Source: Sesamum alatum
Lineage: Eukaryota; Streptophyta; Magnoliopsida; Lamiales; Pedaliaceae
Length of the DNA: 64,000 bases
Direction: 5' to 3'
Assembly (NCBI GenBank): GCA_034509735.1
Contig: JACGWO010000011.1
Coordinates: 13,053,866-13,117,865, forward strand
The position numbers were made by a program, and so were the translations under genes. Shown piece after piece: positions 1 through 10,651 of the stretch. The notes beneath the pieces were generated by a model. It searched no databases. It was not told where the DNA came from and was given only the letters and a program-made list of their open reading frames with translations. Position 1 is the first letter of the stretch. Every line of letters starts with the position of its first letter.

Positions 1-1864
1 CCCGGAACTTAAGGTTGACAAACACAAATAGAACATTATGCCAATAGTCGTATACACCTTGACAAATGACCAAAAGATTGAGATGTGTGAATGGGTGAGG
101 TGCTTGAGGTTTCTTGATGGGTATGCCTCTAACCTTGCTGGATGCGTCGACATGGTAGAGTTGAGGCTACATGGCATGAAGAGCCACTATTGTCACGTCT
201 TTATGCAAAAGTTGATCTTGGTTGCCTTCGGACAAATGCTTCTCGAGCATGTGTGGAGTGTGTTGACAAAGGTCAGTCTTTTGTTCCAAATCCTTTGCTC
301 GACCACTGAAGATGTCAGGAAGGTGCAGGAGTTAAAAGATAGGGTAGCCGTAATCATGTGCAACCTTAAAAAAATATTTTCTCCAGCTTCTTCGACTCAA
401 TGGAGCACCTCATTGTTCACCTTTAGTGTGGGGCTCATGTGGAGGGCTCATGCAGTATAGGTGGATGTACCAATTCGAGAGATAACTATTATTTTATCAT
501 ACAGTTGTGTTAATGATTAGTGATATGCCTAGTTTTGTATGGTTTACCCACTGTAATTTTCTATATATATGTATATCCTATGTGAATTGAAGAAGAAGGT
601 GAAGAACAAAAGACCTGTTGAGGCTTCAATTGTTGAGACATACATTATCGAGGAAATTGGGTGGTTTACATCTCACTACTTTAAACCTCACGTTACTTGC
701 AAGCGACGTAGGCCTGGTCGAAATGATGATCGGACTCGCAAGGATAATAGAATTTTTCGTGATATATTCAACCACCCTATCCGCTCAAGTGGTGCTTCGA
801 AGACCAGATATGCGATCGAGCAGGAACAACATGTAATAGAGACGTATGTGTTGTGCAACTCTGAAGTGGCTGCGCCATATGAGTAAGTCTTTGCTTATAC
901 GATTATGTAAGGATTTTAGGACTGTAAATTAAATGTCATATTTTGTGATGATCGCCGACGGTCCTTTCTGAATGAGCTATATGAGCGTACAATCCCGATG
1001 ATCCATTGATTGATCTACCTATAATTATGTGATATCATCGGATAGTTCAAACGTGGTGTAAGTTGACACTCTTGAGCCACTTATATATTTTCATAGATAT
1101 ACTTTTAATACGTGAGATTGAAATTGTACTCCATTTAGGTGGAACTAGAATTGCAAAACATCAAGGATGATCTTCTTAGAAGTCTTTATTGGGGGCCTAA
1201 GCAACTTGTGAAGACGTGAACGTGTTACTTTGTGAATGGGTTCAATTTCACATGGAGGATAACAACAGTCAACTATGAATTATGGGGTGTGTGCGAAAAG
1301 CTATTCATATAGGGACACATACAATGACTTCTACGGAATGCTCGAAAGATTATTCAGTAGGATTACCCACTTAATGACGGCTTGCATGTTGTTCTCTTTA
1401 AGTGTAGATGGGTGGATCCGACTAGGGGAATGAAGGTACATCCTCGTTATCAACTTGTTGATGTTAATTTTCAAACGGGTGTACCAAAAGGATGAACCTT
1501 TCACACTGGACCAACAGGCAGTTCAAGTCTACTATACCGAATATCCAAGCTTGAGGAGGGACAAAGCTGATTGGAGGGCCATTTGCTAGACGCAAGCTCA
1601 ACGTGTAGTGGATGAATCCCGTTGGTAGATGTGGCATATCAACTAGAGGAAGTATTACATGTTCCTGAAGTGAATACAGATGATCAAACCTATGACCTGC
1701 ATGATCCAAATGATCTACAATGTTTTGTCAATCTCTCTTCAGCTATGCAACACGCAGTCGGAACATCCCGACCTAATGAACAGGACGAAGACGAGGATGA
1801 TGAAGATAGCTTCGAGGACTATGAAACAGATAAGGATAAAGAACAAGACAACAATTTAGATTAA
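1..1864 (+). pseudogene. CACTA (En/Spm) transposase C-terminal relic, DUF4218 + DUF4216
   Basis: This is the decayed 3' half of a CACTA transposon transposase gene, cut by the left window edge. Translated segments match the order seen in plant CACTA proteins. DUF4218 runs from about 1 to 890, with motifs such as LTNDQKIEMCEW, GMKSHYCHVFMQ, YRWMYQFER near 455, and FTSHYFKPHVTCKRRRPGR near 665-720. DUF4216 follows at about 1225-1600 (YFVNGFNFTWR, then VLFKCRWVDPT, then VYYTEYPSLRRDKADW). An acidic tail rich in D and E ends at 1864. Stop codons and frame changes separate the segments, so no intact protein is possible. The tnp2 catalytic part would lie left of the window. Family membership rests on recognised motifs. 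Confidence 0.85.
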
Positions 1865-2548
1865 ATTAAATTTACATTATTATTTATTACAATAGTTTGT
1901 ATACGTGGACAACTATGAGTTAAATTTTTAAACCTATTTCAAAATTAAACTAGTTATAATTTTTTATTCTTTTGGTGGTTGATTTAATACCTTTAAATTT
2001 AAGGATTACTTGGAATTAATAAAAAAGAAAAACAAAACTCATTTTTTTTATTTCAAAAAATTCATAAAATTTGTCCCAAAATCCATTCCAAATAATGAAT
2101 ATTGGCGTGAGAACAAAAAAAAGGGGGAATTTTAAATTTAAACAAAATCCAAAAAAATGTCATCCCAACAAACACTAGTTAAATTTTTTAATTGATTTTG
2201 GGACGAAATTCAAACTCATTTGGAATGGATTTACATTTTTCGTCAGAAATTGTCATCCTTGTTCGTCCCAAAAAAGTAGTCTAATTTTTCTGATACGATA
2301 ACATTTCATTTGTTAACTAGATTTATCAGGAACTTCAAGGAAGTTAGATGGTGTCAATGTGATATTATCTAACAGTAGGAGTTAAAATCGGATGGTTCGG
2401 TCGAATGATGTAGTGTAACGATAGTTGATTATAACAAAATACTTGTAAGTAGTAACATTGATGGTTCGTATCCCTTCTTTATATATGTATGATACAATGT
2501 TATTATTTTTGTATCTGCTAGATTCAGTTGTGTTGTAATAATAATTTA
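1865..2548. other. AT-rich spacer, possible CACTA 3' subterminal region
   Basis: No gene is visible. A short motif at 2080-2094 (AAATCCATTCCAAAT) recurs inverted at 2218-2232, with GTCCCAAAA-type words nearby. This could be subterminal repeat sequence of the adjoining CACTA relic, but no CACTA terminal TIR (ending TAGTG) was found. Confidence 0.3.
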
Positions 2549-3660
2549 TCAAATTGTCACTTCTAATATCTCGCTTCCTAAGTCTATATCTCGCTTCCTA
2601 AGTCTCAAATTACCAAGCGTAGGAATCGCCCCCGAACACAGCCGCCACATGAAAACCCGAACACGCAGTGGGACTTTTGCACCCCACACCACCGACCATA
2701 CTGATCCACCATCATGTTCTAACTGCCAGCATAGATTGGAACACGAAGCAACGGTTCGATTCCTCATGGCTACGGCACATTTGTATGCATTTTTAACAGT
2801 AAAACAACCCCTCCTGTGCAGTCTCCATCTCCAAACTTCACTACCTCCCCCATTCTGTTCCACACTCCTCTCACAGCCCTCCACCAACACCTCCCGCCCT
2901 GCTAAAATACTGCACCAAGTCCACGATAGCCGCCTACCAATCCCCGCCTCCCAAAAAGTGGACCGTGGATAGTATTTCGCTTGTAGCACCCTAGTAAGAA
3001 GCGAATTTGGCCTAGTGATTAGCCGCCAACCTTGTTTAGCTAATAGGGCCAAATTAAACTCTCTTAGGCTACGAAATCCTAATCCAACCTTCCGAAAACG
3101 GACGACACAACTTATCCCAACCCACCCAATGCACTCTCCTCTCCCCTTTATTATGCTACCAAAAATCAGCCGTCGCCGATTCCAACTTATGCAACAGATG
3201 ATTAGGAAGTTGGAAGCATGACATTGCATATGTTGGCATCGATTGCACTACGGCTTTAATAAGCACCCCTCTTCCCGCTTGTGACAAAGATTTAGCGTTC
3301 CACCCATTCATCCTATCCCACACTCTCTCATTGACATAATTGAACAAAGAACCCCGAGCCCTACCCCCACGGCCGGCAAACCCAAATATTTATCATGAGA
3401 TGCAACAAGTTTAACCCCTAAAATCGCCGCAAGCAACCTCCTCTCACCCTCCCTCAACCCCCACTCATCACCATATAAGATTTCTGAAAATTAATTACCT
3501 GTCCCGATGCCCGAGCATAGACCTCCAAAATCCCTTTAATCTCTCGTAATTCCCCGTCCGTGGCTCCACAAAAAAGCATTGTATCGTCAGCAAACAAGAG
3601 ATGGGAGACTGGTGGTGCATTAGGGGCTACCGACAGTCCATGAATCTTCCCGTCCCGTTC
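2549..3660 (-). pseudogene. LINE (L1-type non-LTR retrotransposon) ORF2 fragment
   Basis: Read on the minus strand this is the C-terminal part of a plant LINE reverse transcriptase. The catalytic FADD motif, in the context SHLLFADDTMLFCG, is encoded by 3583-3594. It is followed by the palm/thumb region (ARASGQVINF; then WNAKSLSQAGRGVLIKAVVQ at 3156-3347) and the zf-RVT region (GLGFRSLREFNLALLAKQGW, then VWGAKVPLRVRVFMWRL) at 2549-3229. A frameshift lies near 3160-3230 and the 5' part is absent. The fragment is more GC-rich than its surroundings. A tandem copy of ATCTCGCTTCCTAAGTCT lies at its left end (2567-2605). No poly(A) tail or TSD was recognised. Confidence 0.85.
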
Positions 3661-4532
3661 AGCATTATATGTATTAAGTTACATATATTATTGAGTTACA
3701 TATATTATTCTAATTTATAATACATTTTAAAGTGTAAGATTATTTATTATATGATGCAGAGACGCCGTGTCATGAAAGCTAGTATAAAATATAAATTCAA
3801 ACGTTATTTTTATGCAATTTAACCTTTTCTTTTATGTAAGTGCTTATGCGGCAGAGAAGAGGTAAAAAAAAATATCTAGCTCAAGTGTCAAGTCATTCTT
3901 TAGTGCCATGGGATGAAAAAATCCCCAAATCTTGCAGCATGTGCAGTGCACATGCTATTTCTGGCCAGAAAAGAAAAATTTCAGCCACAGATCGAAGGAT
4001 CTAATTGAAGTATTTTGGCAACATAGTGTATAAAATTGATAATTATGATAGTTAGTGTACTAAATTGAACAATAGTCAAGTTAATGGACTAAAACTTTTG
4101 TTTCCCTTTATCTCCTAATTAGTTTTTGTAGTTGCGGATGTGCTGCAACTTGACTTATTGCTTGAATTATTTTTTGGATTTTCCTGTTTAATTTTGATTC
4201 TTGAATTCTTTTGATAAATTTATTCCCGATTGCTATTTGTGATTTTTTGGATTTTTTTTTTTCTTTTCAGTTGTGATTCTTTATTTTTTAGTGAATTTGT
4301 TCTGGATTGTTGTTTAGGTTCTTGGAATGTTAACAGCAATTACCATATTTGGTGGAACCTTCAAATGTTGGGATTTAAATGTTATGAATGTGAAACTTGA
4401 GGGATTAAATACGAATAAGTGGTATAATTGAAGGACCAAGAGTGATATTTACCCTATCTTCTGATAAAGAGAATGTTAGAAAGAAATCATGCTTCCTCTG
4501 ATATTGCAGAAACATGGATTTCTATACACAGC
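3661..4532. other. AT-rich intergenic sequence
   Basis: No gene or well-bounded repeat is visible. Short runs such as ATATATTATT and a poly-T stretch near 4250-4265 are present. Confidence 0.5.
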
Positions 4533-4730
4533 GGCCTTGTTTACTTGTGAGGATTGGGTTGGATATCCAACCCAATCTCTTGTTTACTTATATTTTGGTA
4601 AATAGATGATTAATCATGAAAAATATATGATTTAAATGAAAATGCTAGTGATACAATTTAATCTCATCCGATATTTTATACATCATTAATCTATCACGAT
4701 TTAATCTCATCCCTCAAAGTAAACGAGGCC
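4533..4730. mobile_element. MITE with GGCC(T)TGTTTACTT termini
   Basis: Imperfect terminal inverted repeats are present: GGCCTTGTTTACTT at the left, and the reverse complement of AAGTAAACGAGGCC at the right. The element is about 198 bp. It contains a palindrome, ATTGGGTTGGATATCCAACC followed by CAAT, near 4552-4575. GGCCTTGTTT ends recall PIF/Harbinger (Tourist) MITEs, but I could not find the expected 3-bp TSD. It lies a few bases beyond the probable poly(A) signal of the minus-strand PNP-like gene. Confidence 0.55.
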
Positions 4731-4735
4731 TGAGT

Positions 4736-4741
4736 TTTATT
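4736..4741 (-). promoter_or_regulatory. Candidate poly(A) signal AATAAA of the minus-strand PNP-like gene
   Basis: AATAAA on the minus strand lies about 108 bp beyond the proposed stop codon at 4849-4851. It follows a 3' UTR that resembles the one of the plus-strand paralogue. Confidence 0.4.
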
Positions 4742-4848
4742 CAACAACAAGTACTTGTTTTTCAGGATGTAGTCTTCCATGATGAAAGTGCTATGTAAGA
4801 GCCTATCCATGGGAAGTTGAAGATTTTCCTTTCACCATTGTCGTCCCC

Positions 4849-7800
4849 TCAAGCCCTGCAAAATTACGAGGGAATTCCAAATGTCAATTATTTTTATAAT
4901 TGAAGATTGAAAAAAAAGAGTATATTTGTGTTTTAACTTTTTAAGTATTAATATATGCTTAGTAACTTTCAACAATTGCATACTTATAGGCGTTAAAATA
5001 AATTATAAAAAAGCTACAGCTTATAGTTCTTATCTAAAGCTACGTTTGAGAGGTAATGTTTAATTTGGATAATTATATTTACACTCCTAATTTATGATTT
5101 ACTTATAGAAATCACTCATGTCTTTTGCGTTATTATAAAAACCATCATCAATTAAAAAGCAATGGTAGTTTGTGTAATGATGTTGACGTTTCGAGAGGGT
5201 GTATGTTTAATTTAAAAAAAAAACACAGAGTGATTTGTGTAAATAATGTTAACGTTTCTGATTGATATATGTATAATTTTTTAAAAGATAAGAGTGATTT
5301 ATGTAAATATTCCTTAAATAAGAATATGTAGATGTAATTATCCTTATTTAATTTGGAGAAAAAGGGAGTATTTGGCTTTACTATACAGTCTATACCATTT
5401 TGTCTTCTTCTAATATCTCCCATGCATCAAGAAGGGAAAATTATAATTTTGATCCCACAATTGTAGGGTGGTAATGTAGTCATGTTAAAATTAAATTTGG
5501 CAATTAAACCCTATCAAAATGGTGATTAAGGACAAAATTCGCTGGAAATTGCAAATCTGGTTGGAATTTGGCATGTTACGTGAGACTCATATTTCGACTA
5601 AATTGCAATTTTTGACAAATTTTTTCTTTAATGTGCCAATTTTTTTTTTTAAATTCCAAACCATAATTGCAAATTCAACTGCAACATGACTAAATTGCCA
5701 CCCCCGTAGTTATGAGACTAAAATTACAATTTTCCGTGACTTAATAAACCTATGGTCGTACTGAAACAAACAAGGGGCAATTGCAATTTTTGTCCCATAA
5801 CTATGGGATGTGGCAATTTTAGTTTTCTTGTAATTTAGTTTGGTAAATATGCCCTGCAACTTAATTAAAGAAATTGGCATATTAAGGACAAAATCTATCA
5901 AAAATTGCAAATCTAGCTGACTTCGACAAGTGTACCTCACATGAGCCCTAAATTCTGGGTAGGTTGCAATAATGGAAGGATTTTGTCCTTAACGTGTCAA
6001 TTTTTTTAAGTTGCAAGGCTTAGTTCCCAAGTTCCATTTCAACGGGACTAAAATTGTCAATCCTTAGTTAGGGAACAAAGGATTAAATGTATTTTTGATC
6101 CCGTAATTTAGGTTATTTGGCGTTTTTGACCGTTAATTTTTTAGGACAATATTTTAGTCCTGTATCTTTTTAATTTTCGCAATTTCAGCCCTTTTCTTCG
6201 TCGGAGTTCACCTCCATCGGCGAGAAGGGTGAATTCCGGTAAAAAAATGACTGAAATGGCAAAACTTAAAAAAATGAAGGACCAAAATGCTACTCTATAA
6301 AGTTAAAGGATAAGAATGCTGATAGAAATGGGCCAATAGGAACAAAAGCCCTAATTTTAAAATATCACATGAGAGGCACATGAATTTTTCTGGCGAGAAG
6401 GGTGACCTCGAGCGAAGAAAGGACTAAAAGTATGAAAATTAAAAAGATATAGAACCAAATTGCTACCCCAAAAAGTTAATTTTCGTTATTTTAGTCCTTC
6501 ATTTTTTTTAATTTTCGTTATTTTTGTCCTTTTTCGCTAGAGTTCACCATTATCGCCAGAAAAATGTATATGCCTCTCACTTGACATTTTAAAATTGAGG
6601 CTTTTGTTCTTATTGGCCCCTTTCTACCAGTATTTTTGTCATTTAACTTTTCAGGTTATATTTTGGTCTTGTATCTGTTTAATTTTCGTAATTTCAGTTC
6701 TTTTCTTCACCGGAGTTCACCCTTTTCGCTGGTGGAGGTGAACTTCGGCAAACAAAAAGACTGAAATTGCAAAAATTAATAAGATGCAGGACCAACAATG
6801 CTACCCTAGAAAGTTAAAGGATGAAAACACCAAATTACCTAAGTTACAAGACTAAATATGCATTTAACCCGTTTGTGTATCTTGAAAAATCGGGTTAAAT
6901 GCAATTTCCCCCCCTGTGTTAACCAAAAAGAGCAATTACTCCCCTATGAAAAAATAACTAGCAATTTACCCCCCTGTGTTATTCAAAATGCAACAAACAA
7001 GGGTTGTTTGTTGCGTTTTCAGGGGGTTTTTTTACTCTATTTTTTAAAATACAAGGGGTAAATTGCTATTTATTTTTTCACATGGGATTTTTTGCACATT
7101 TTGTATATCACAAGGGGGTGATTGCATTTTTCCCTTGAAAAATCCAACTCACTCATTATATTCAATTCGAATTCTTGCAGCATTAGGGTCAGCAATCCTG
7201 GAGAAAGCTTCCGCAGAGAGATCAAACTGGTCAGGTTGGCATGCAATGCAAAGATCAATGATTGTCACTATCACTTCACCATTCCGGCAAGGCCGAGGTA
7301 CGTTTTGGTTGGCGGGTCCGGTGCACCGGATTCTATACCTTCTTCCGCAGGCTGTGCCGTTGTTGTATAGGTCAGGATTAACTGCTGCAAACAACGTGCC
7401 AGGATCTTGGAATGCATAGCATGCAGACGCTGCATTATACACACATATTACGCTCTACTTTATTTGCAATTTTATTCGATTTTACTCAAGAAACTCAATT
7501 ACAAACGGGTAGTCATGTTTGAGAACTTAAAAATTATCGTAAACCAATACTGTCTACCACGGTTAAACAATCCGATGCAAAAACATAAATTTTGACCACA
7601 ACGTATCAACATTCGGTATGATTTTACACTGGGTTAAATGCAATTTGTCCCCCTGTGTTAACCAAAAAGAGCAATTACCCCCCTGCGAAAAATAAGTAGC
7701 AATTTATCCCCCTGTGTTATTCAAAATGCAGTAAACAATCCCCTCACAAGGGTTTTTTGCTCCATTTTTTAAAATACAGGGGGTAAATTGATATTTATTT

Positions 7801-9193
7801 TTTCACAGGGGGTTTTTTGCACATTTCGCATATCAAAAGGGGGTAATTGCATTTTTTCCATTTTACACATGGCCAAAATATTTGCCATGATTTTTAGTTG
7901 TACCAAATATTTTGGCTTCGCTTGCAAAACCAATGAGTAATAGCCGTTGCACAGCAGTTGTTAATTAGTAACCGCCACAATTTTTTATTTTTAACCATGA
8001 CAATTAACCATAGTAAAAAACTATATTTCTTCCGGTGAATTTAGATATTAAATAAATGTTTAAATATCTCTTTCATTTAAGAATTTAGATTTTTAAATGA
8101 CTTGATCGTAATTAATTACTCTATAATATTTTATTCTATGACATGAATAAGTAGATGTATCTAAAAGAATATATTTCCTAGATTTATTGAAATAATAACC
8201 CATATATATATATACATCACAACAAACAAACATTGATGATAAACTACGGCTAAACGGCTACAACATCACAACGACTATTAGATTGTTGTGTCGGAAAACA
8301 AGAGGAAATCATTAGTCATAGATGGCTAATCTTTTATCGATAGTTATAAACTACGACAAATACTTCATTAATTAGCAGTGACCAAATTTTTATATTGGTC
8401 TATTTGTTAGTGATTGATAATGTTAATTTTCTATAATTCTTAAGAATAATTACATTTACATTGGTTGACTTATGATATATTTACGCAAATCATTCCTCCC
8501 TTTTGAATAATTACACATACCCACTAAAAACATCAACATTATTTATACAAACTACCCTGCTTTGTAAAAAGTTACACATATACCCCGCAAAAGTGTGAAC
8601 ATTCTTACACAAACTACCCCTACTTTTTGGCTATCATGGGTGGTTTCGTAACTCTGCAAAGTGATTGCTATAAACAGATCATAAATCAGGGGGTGTAAAT
8701 ATAATTATCCTTAATTTTTATTGTAGGGATTTTTTTTAATAGTGGAAGATAGAGTGAATGGGGAAATTTCATTTTTGGTATCCTATTTGGTCCCATTCAT
8801 TGCATTTGTTTCACATTTAGTCCCATTTGTTCAATTTTTCAAATTTGGTCCCAAACAATATTTTTCGTCAAATTGTTAACGAAGCCGTCAACAGTGTCAG
8901 AGTCTTGCCCCAATAATAGACTTGATGACTCCGTTAACAATTTGATGGAAAATGTTGTTTGGGACCAAATTTGAGAAAAAAAATTGAATAAATAGAACTA
9001 AATGTGAGACAAATACAATAAGTGGGACCAAATCATAAAAAATCCTAAGATATGAAACCAAAAAAATAATTTTGCCGACAGTGAACTTACGAAGGGTAGG
9101 AGTAGAGAATGTGGCAATTCCAGGGACAGCACAGGCCACGGAAATCAGGCTACTTGCAATGACTGCCAAGATTATGATTCGTTCTTGGGCCAT
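4849..9193 (-). CDS. EG45-like / plant natriuretic peptide-like secreted protein (join of 3 exons)
   Basis: Exons on the minus strand are 9193-9091 (103 nt), 7429-7153 (277 nt) and 4855-4849 (7 nt), giving a 128-residue protein. Residues 1-22 form a signal peptide ending in VACA. The rest is a small double-psi beta-barrel domain with six cysteines (SACYAF, NNGTACGRRYRIRCTG, PCRNGE, DLCIAC, then QFDLSAEAFSRIADPNAARI). Family members are extracellular proteins related to expansin and barwin folds and are linked to water and ion balance or defence. No enzymatic activity should be assumed. Splice sites are GTAAGT, TGCAG|C, GTGAGT and TGCAG|G. The third exon was placed by comparison with the plus-strand copy: phase matches and the 3' UTRs share motifs such as TTTC(A/C)TCATGGAA. 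Without it, translation would stop four bases past exon 2. Both introns are full of MITEs. Against the paralogue, the segment before the first cysteine (ATFSTPTLP) lacks the usual tyrosines. Confidence 0.8.
5067..5343. mobile_element. MITE, GGATAATTATATTTACAC family (copy 1)
   Basis: The element lies in intron 2 of the minus-strand PNP-like gene. Its left end is GGATAATTATATTTACAC and its right end is inverted (GATGTAATTATCC). The interior repeats the words GTGATTTGTGTAAATA and AACGTTTC. It is related to the element at 8444-8710. The TSD is unclear here (TTTAATTT-like sequence on both sides). Confidence 0.55.
5436..6079. repeat. Decayed MITE-like repeats, 'GGCAATTAA.CCC' type
   Basis: These are two related stretches (about 5436-5702 and 5703-6060) carrying phrases such as GGCAATTAAACCCTATCAAA, GCAAATCTGG/AGCTG and ACTAAAATT. 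The same phrases occur in introns of the plus-strand PNP-like gene (33250-33600, 34382-34490 and 34940-35065). Ends are not clear. Confidence 0.4.
6080..6869. repeat. Composite MITE of the GGATTAAAT... family
   Basis: It starts GGATTAAATGTATTTTTGAT and ends with the inverted form ATATGCATTTAACC. Inside, a segment (TCGGAGTTCACC, GGGTGAATTCCGG, GGGCCAATAGGAACAAAAGC) appears in both orientations, so the region looks like nested or partly duplicated copies. Relatives lie at 30919-31377, 35402-35860 and 36811-37403. No TSD was found for the composite. Confidence 0.5.
6892..7134. mobile_element. MITE, GGGTTAAATGCAATTT family, 10-bp TSD (intron 2 copy)
   Basis: The TIRs are GGGTTAAATGCAATTTCCCC and, inverted, GGGGGTGATTGCATTTTTCCC. 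It is flanked by exact TTGAAAAATC repeats at 6882-6891 and 7135-7144. A 9-10 bp TSD with GG-starting termini suggests Mutator-like mobilisation. It ends about 18 bp from the end of exon 2 of the minus-strand PNP-like gene, and its right TSD almost touches that splice donor. Confidence 0.8.
7630..7859. mobile_element. MITE, GGGTTAAATGCAATTT family, 9-bp TSD (intron 1 copy)
   Basis: This second copy of the same family is in the same orientation, on the other side of exon 2. It is flanked by ATTTTACAC at 7621-7629 and 7860-7868. Its TSD differs from that of the first copy, so it is an independent insertion rather than a duplicated block. Confidence 0.8.
7869..8037. mobile_element. CACTA-type MITE relic (CCATGG/TTTGCCATG family)
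   Basis: It shares phrases with the elements at 9557-9757, 14647-14920 and 30116-30353 (TTTGCCATGA, AATAGCCGTTGC, TAACCATGACAATTAACCAT) and ends in TTTCTTCCGGTG, a worn CACTA terminus. The left end is missing. Confidence 0.45.
8444..8710. mobile_element. MITE, GGATAATTATATTTACA family, TTAA flanks (copy 2)
   Basis: The ends are GAATAATTACATTTACA and, inverted, TGTAAATATAATTATCC. TTAA stands at 8440-8443 and 8711-8714. The interior holds repeated words ACACATACCCC, CATCAACATT and CAAACTACCC. It lies in intron 1 of the minus-strand PNP-like gene. Related to 5067-5343. Confidence 0.6.
8761..9077. mobile_element. MITE ('TTTGGTCCCA' family) next to an exon 1 splice donor
   Basis: The left end is GGGAAATTTCATTTTTGGT, and the right end is inverted (CCAAAAAAATAATTTTGCC). 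The halves are complementary around ACTCCGTTAACAATTTGATG, so the element can fold on itself. An imperfect duplication (AGAGTGAAT / ACAGTGAAC) flanks it. It stops only about 8-13 bp from the GTAAGT donor of exon 1. Confidence 0.65.
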
Positions 9194-9309
9194 ATATACT
9201 TTTAACCTAAAGTTTTTACGGGGAAAATGTGCTTAATTACTTTGCTCAGGTGATTTTGTGTGGTTAAAGCACAATTTTTGTTCATTCGATTAACTTGCAA
9301 ACACAACCC

Positions 9310-9317
9310 TATTTATA
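9310..9317 (-). promoter_or_regulatory. TATA box of the minus-strand PNP-like gene
   Basis: TATAAATA within CCTGATCCTATAAATAGGG on the minus strand lies about 117 bp upstream of the ATG. Nearly the same string, CCTGATATCCTATAAATAGG, precedes the plus-strand paralogue. Confidence 0.7.
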
Positions 9318-9556
9318 GGATCAGGTTATCGAATTTCGTATAAAATTCTTCGCACTTTTCCTTAGTCTTACAATGACTTTAATTCTCAATGACATATTAT
9401 CAACATATATCCCGTGTCTTCTTTTTTTCCTTTTTTCTTTTTCCACTAGAAAAAGAATATTATTGCCTACAATATTAATGGTTATGACTAAAAACCATGG
9501 TAGATAACCTATATTAAATAGGATTAAATAAAATCGATACAAAAGACTGATTGTTC

Positions 9557-9757
9557 CACTATAAAAAATTTTCTTGCCAAAGCTAAGAGACATGGTAAAA
9601 AACATTTGCCATGAATTTCAGTCATATCAAATGTTTTAGCTACCCTAGTAAAAATTACGGTCAACAATCGTTGCGTGATCATGATGAATTGCTATTTGCT
9701 AGTACTGTTTATTATTAATCATGGCAATTAGCCATGATTAAATATTTCTTGTAGGGT
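9557..9757. mobile_element. CACTA-type MITE, 3-bp TSD TTC
   Basis: It begins CACTATAAAAAATTTTCTTG and ends TTTCTTGTAGGG, one base from the CACTA consensus. TTC lies on both sides (9554-9556, 9758-9760). The interior carries the TTTGCCATG, GTTGCGTGAT and CATGGCAATTAGCCATG words of this family. Confidence 0.7.
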
Positions 9758-9903
9758 TCTGTCTGTGTGTATGTTTACTTGGTTGTTGTGTATTCATTGT
9801 AGTATATTAAGCGTTTCATAGATTGCGTACCAAGTTGATGTACGACCGAATGCCAGTTGTATAGTTTTTACGGGTTTTAAGGTCTTCTAGAATAAATTTA
9901 GGT

Positions 9904-10651
9904 GGCTTAAATACATTTTTTATTCGGTAATTATATATGGTCTCACTATAAGAAAATATAAAATTAGTGACAAAATATCAAATGATAATATAAAAGTTAT
10001 CACTAAAAATATGTATTAAATGATAATATTTTTTATCTTGTCACTATATAATTATTAGTGACAAAAATTGTGTATAAAATTGTCACTAAATACAATTAGT
10101 GACACATGTATAGTGACAACTTAGTGACAACACAATATAGTGATAATAATTATTTATTGTCACTATACATGAGTCACTAATTGTATTTAGTAATAACTTT
10201 GTGCACATTTTTTTGCCACTAATTACAATTTTTACAAAATAATAGTAATTATTAAAATCATAAAATTCATTATTGTGACAAAATAAACATTCTTGTCACT
10301 AAATATATATAATTAGTGACAATATTAAAATTGTCACTTATTTTTTTTGTCGTTAATATTCTATTTTCTTGTAGTGTCTTTTAGGTAGTTTAGTCTTGTA
10401 ACTTACTAGGGTAGCAATTTAATCCTCTATATTATTAATTTTTATGATTTCAAGACAAAATTTGTCGTGAAGTAACATGATCAGTTTCCGGCCATTTATG
10501 TCACTTTCTGACCAACTTTGAAAATTTCGGTCAATTTTATCCTGAAATCATGAAATTAAAACATGTGAAGGACAATTTTACAATCTTAAGAAGTTACAGG
10601 ACTTGGATGTCAAATGACTTATAATTACAAGACGAAAAGCACAATTAAACC
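9904..10651. mobile_element. Mutator-like MITE with 10-bp TSD, interrupted by a CACTA MITE
   Basis: The ends are GGCTTAAATACATTTTTTAT and, inverted, AAAGCACAATTAAACC. AAATTTAGGT flanks it at 9894-9903 and 10652-10661. The element is split by the CACTA MITE at 9944-10376. Without that insert it is about 310 bp, similar to relatives at 35402 and 36811. Confidence 0.75.
9944..10376. mobile_element. Non-autonomous CACTA element, 3-bp TSD TCT
   Basis: It starts CACTATAAGAAAATA and ends TATTTTCTTGTAGTG, a near-perfect 15-bp TIR, and is flanked by TCT at 9941-9943 and 10377-10379. Many subterminal copies of TTAGTGACAA and its complement TTGTCACTAA fill its 433 bp. In CACTA elements such repeats are transposase binding sites. 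It is nested in an older MITE. Confidence 0.9.

Noticed and set aside
4533..4730. Confident PIF/Harbinger assignment
   Set aside because: The termini look similar but the expected TTA/TAA TSD is absent.
6892..7859. Segmental duplication around exon 2 of the minus-strand PNP-like gene
   Set aside because: The two flanking MITEs have different TSDs, so they inserted separately.
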